A stretch of DNA of 64,000 nt from Trichoplax adhaerens (lineage: Eukaryota; Placozoa; Uniplacotomia; Trichoplacea; Trichoplacidae), in NCBI RefSeq assembly GCF_000150275.1, contig NW_002060945.1, positions 9,259,650 to 9,323,649 of the forward strand, in the 5' to 3' direction. The position numbers and the translations under genes were made by a program. Every line of letters begins with the position of its first letter. Position 1 is the first letter of the stretch. This document shows positions 62,951-64,000 of the stretch, piece after piece. Under the pieces are notes generated by a model. It made no database searches. It worked only from the letters and a program-made list of their open reading frames with translations, and was not told the DNA's origin.

Positions 62951-64000
62951 CTACTATTCAAAAACTTAACCTAGAAGATTGATAATAATATTGTTTGACG
63001 ATGACATGGCTATTCTTTTAGACAACAAGGAATTAAGGAATAGAAATTGAGACTTGATCACGGTAAAAATCCTTTCTTGACTATAAGATATGTATTCAAA
63101 TCCCATTCTAGGGAATGTCAATTCCACTTTTTTTTTGCTACTGTCTAACCCTAATTGTAATTTGTATTTGAAAATAGGCAAGTATACAATCGATTCGAAA
63201 TTGATGATATCAGTTGGACATGTTGATTATTGGAAAATAATGGTAAGGAAAGGATTGTGCAATCACTCTATTGATACAAATACTGGAAAGACTTTACATT
63301 AGCTTATTTTTCGTATAAACAGCGATGAAAATGGCATCATTTCATTAGAAATAGGTGTTGTTTTAGAGCATTTCTTTTTATAGAATTAATTCTTCTAGCA
63401 GTATTATTTTAAAGCGTTTGATGAAATTGAATAACGATTGCCTTTATCATTCTTTTTTCTTAACATTTTTTTCATCATTGATTTGTATTTCCCTCCCATT
63501 TCTTGGAATGGATCTTGAAATGGGACAAGTTGGCACGAGGAATTAAGTTTTACATCTATTTTATTCGTAAATTATAAGCTTTCCCAAAAATAAATATGTG
63601 TAGGTCATCACCGGATACAACTAAGTAAAAATCGATTCTACTTATGTAGATATAATCTATTAATTTCTCATTGTATACAAATAACTAGATCAGTCTATTG
63701 ATTAATTAAGCTAAGCAAAGTCATAAGAGAGAAGGCGGAAATCAGATCGTCTAGGGAGCAAATCGACTCCATGTCAGTTAAACTGGCCAAGTTATCAGAC
63801 CTAGAAGGAAGATCCAGCTCAAGTTTGTCGTAGCACACTAGTCTTGATAATAATTCCTCTACTCAAAAGGAGTGATCGATCGTAATTACTATAAAATCGA
63901 TTTTTCTCCCTAAAAAAGTCATGATTGCCTTGTCTCAATTCGTTGATCTTTATTCTCTTTCGCCAATTTTGATATCTATCTATTCTTTTAGTTTTAAATT
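62951..64000. other. Right edge, no feature recognised
   Basis: AT-rich sequence without a supportable gene. The short frames present have no domain, no splice context and no neighbouring exons. Confidence 0.4.

Overview
The window is eukaryotic nuclear DNA, AT-rich, with short-exon genes interrupted by GT-AG introns. The genes are clearly animal-type: LSM12, RACGAP1 (centralspindlin), a CARD plus death-domain adaptor of the CRADD/RAIDD kind, a patatin-like phospholipase with an EF-hand, SUGCT (family III CoA-transferase) and MOB4/phocein. Two reconstructed proteins have the length of their human counterparts as I remember them (RACGAP1 632 aa, MOB4 225 aa). Together with many short introns and low GC, this suggests an early-branching, slowly evolving animal. 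A placozoan is my best guess, but this is an inference, not a demonstration. No bacterial operon, CRISPR array, tRNA or rRNA gene was seen.

Layout. 0-4.4 kb: LSM12 on the minus strand, with an apparent U12-type GT-AC intron. 4.4-6.6 kb: intergenic DNA with a tandem repeat rich in GTAC/TGCA palindromes. 6.65-11.58 kb: RACGAP1 (+), 21 coding exons. 12.69-14.03 kb: CARD/death-domain adaptor (-), convergent with RACGAP1. 15.19-16.04 kb: intact single-exon gag-like gene (+) with two CCHC knuckles and no pol beside it. 16.0-18.9 kb: non-coding, with two decayed copies of a coding relic. 18.87-22.54 kb: 3' part of a coiled-coil gene (-) in which every resolved intron is phase 1 and four consecutive exons are 105 nt. 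22.6-27.3 kb: decayed duplications, a coding relic and a degenerate tandem array. 27.3-34.1 kb: gene-poor, containing a perfect 21-bp-arm palindrome. 34.08-41.61 kb: patatin/EF-hand gene (+), 12 exons. 41.6-46.0 kb: intergenic, with a gag-like relic and a 92-bp tandem duplication. 45.99-48.98 kb: SUGCT (+), 11 exons. 51.19-54.29 kb: MOB4 (+), 8 exons. 54.3-64 kb: no gene recognised; degenerate tandem repeats, the clearest with a period near 95 bp.

The genes do not form a pathway. RACGAP1 and MOB4 both touch Rho, Hippo or STRIPAK-type cytoskeletal control, SUGCT is mitochondrial metabolism, LSM12 is RNA or NAADP related, and the adaptor is death signalling. Exon coordinates were derived by hand from splice signals, phase continuity and remembered family sequence. 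Most junctions keep frame exactly; the uncertain ones are flagged in the entries.
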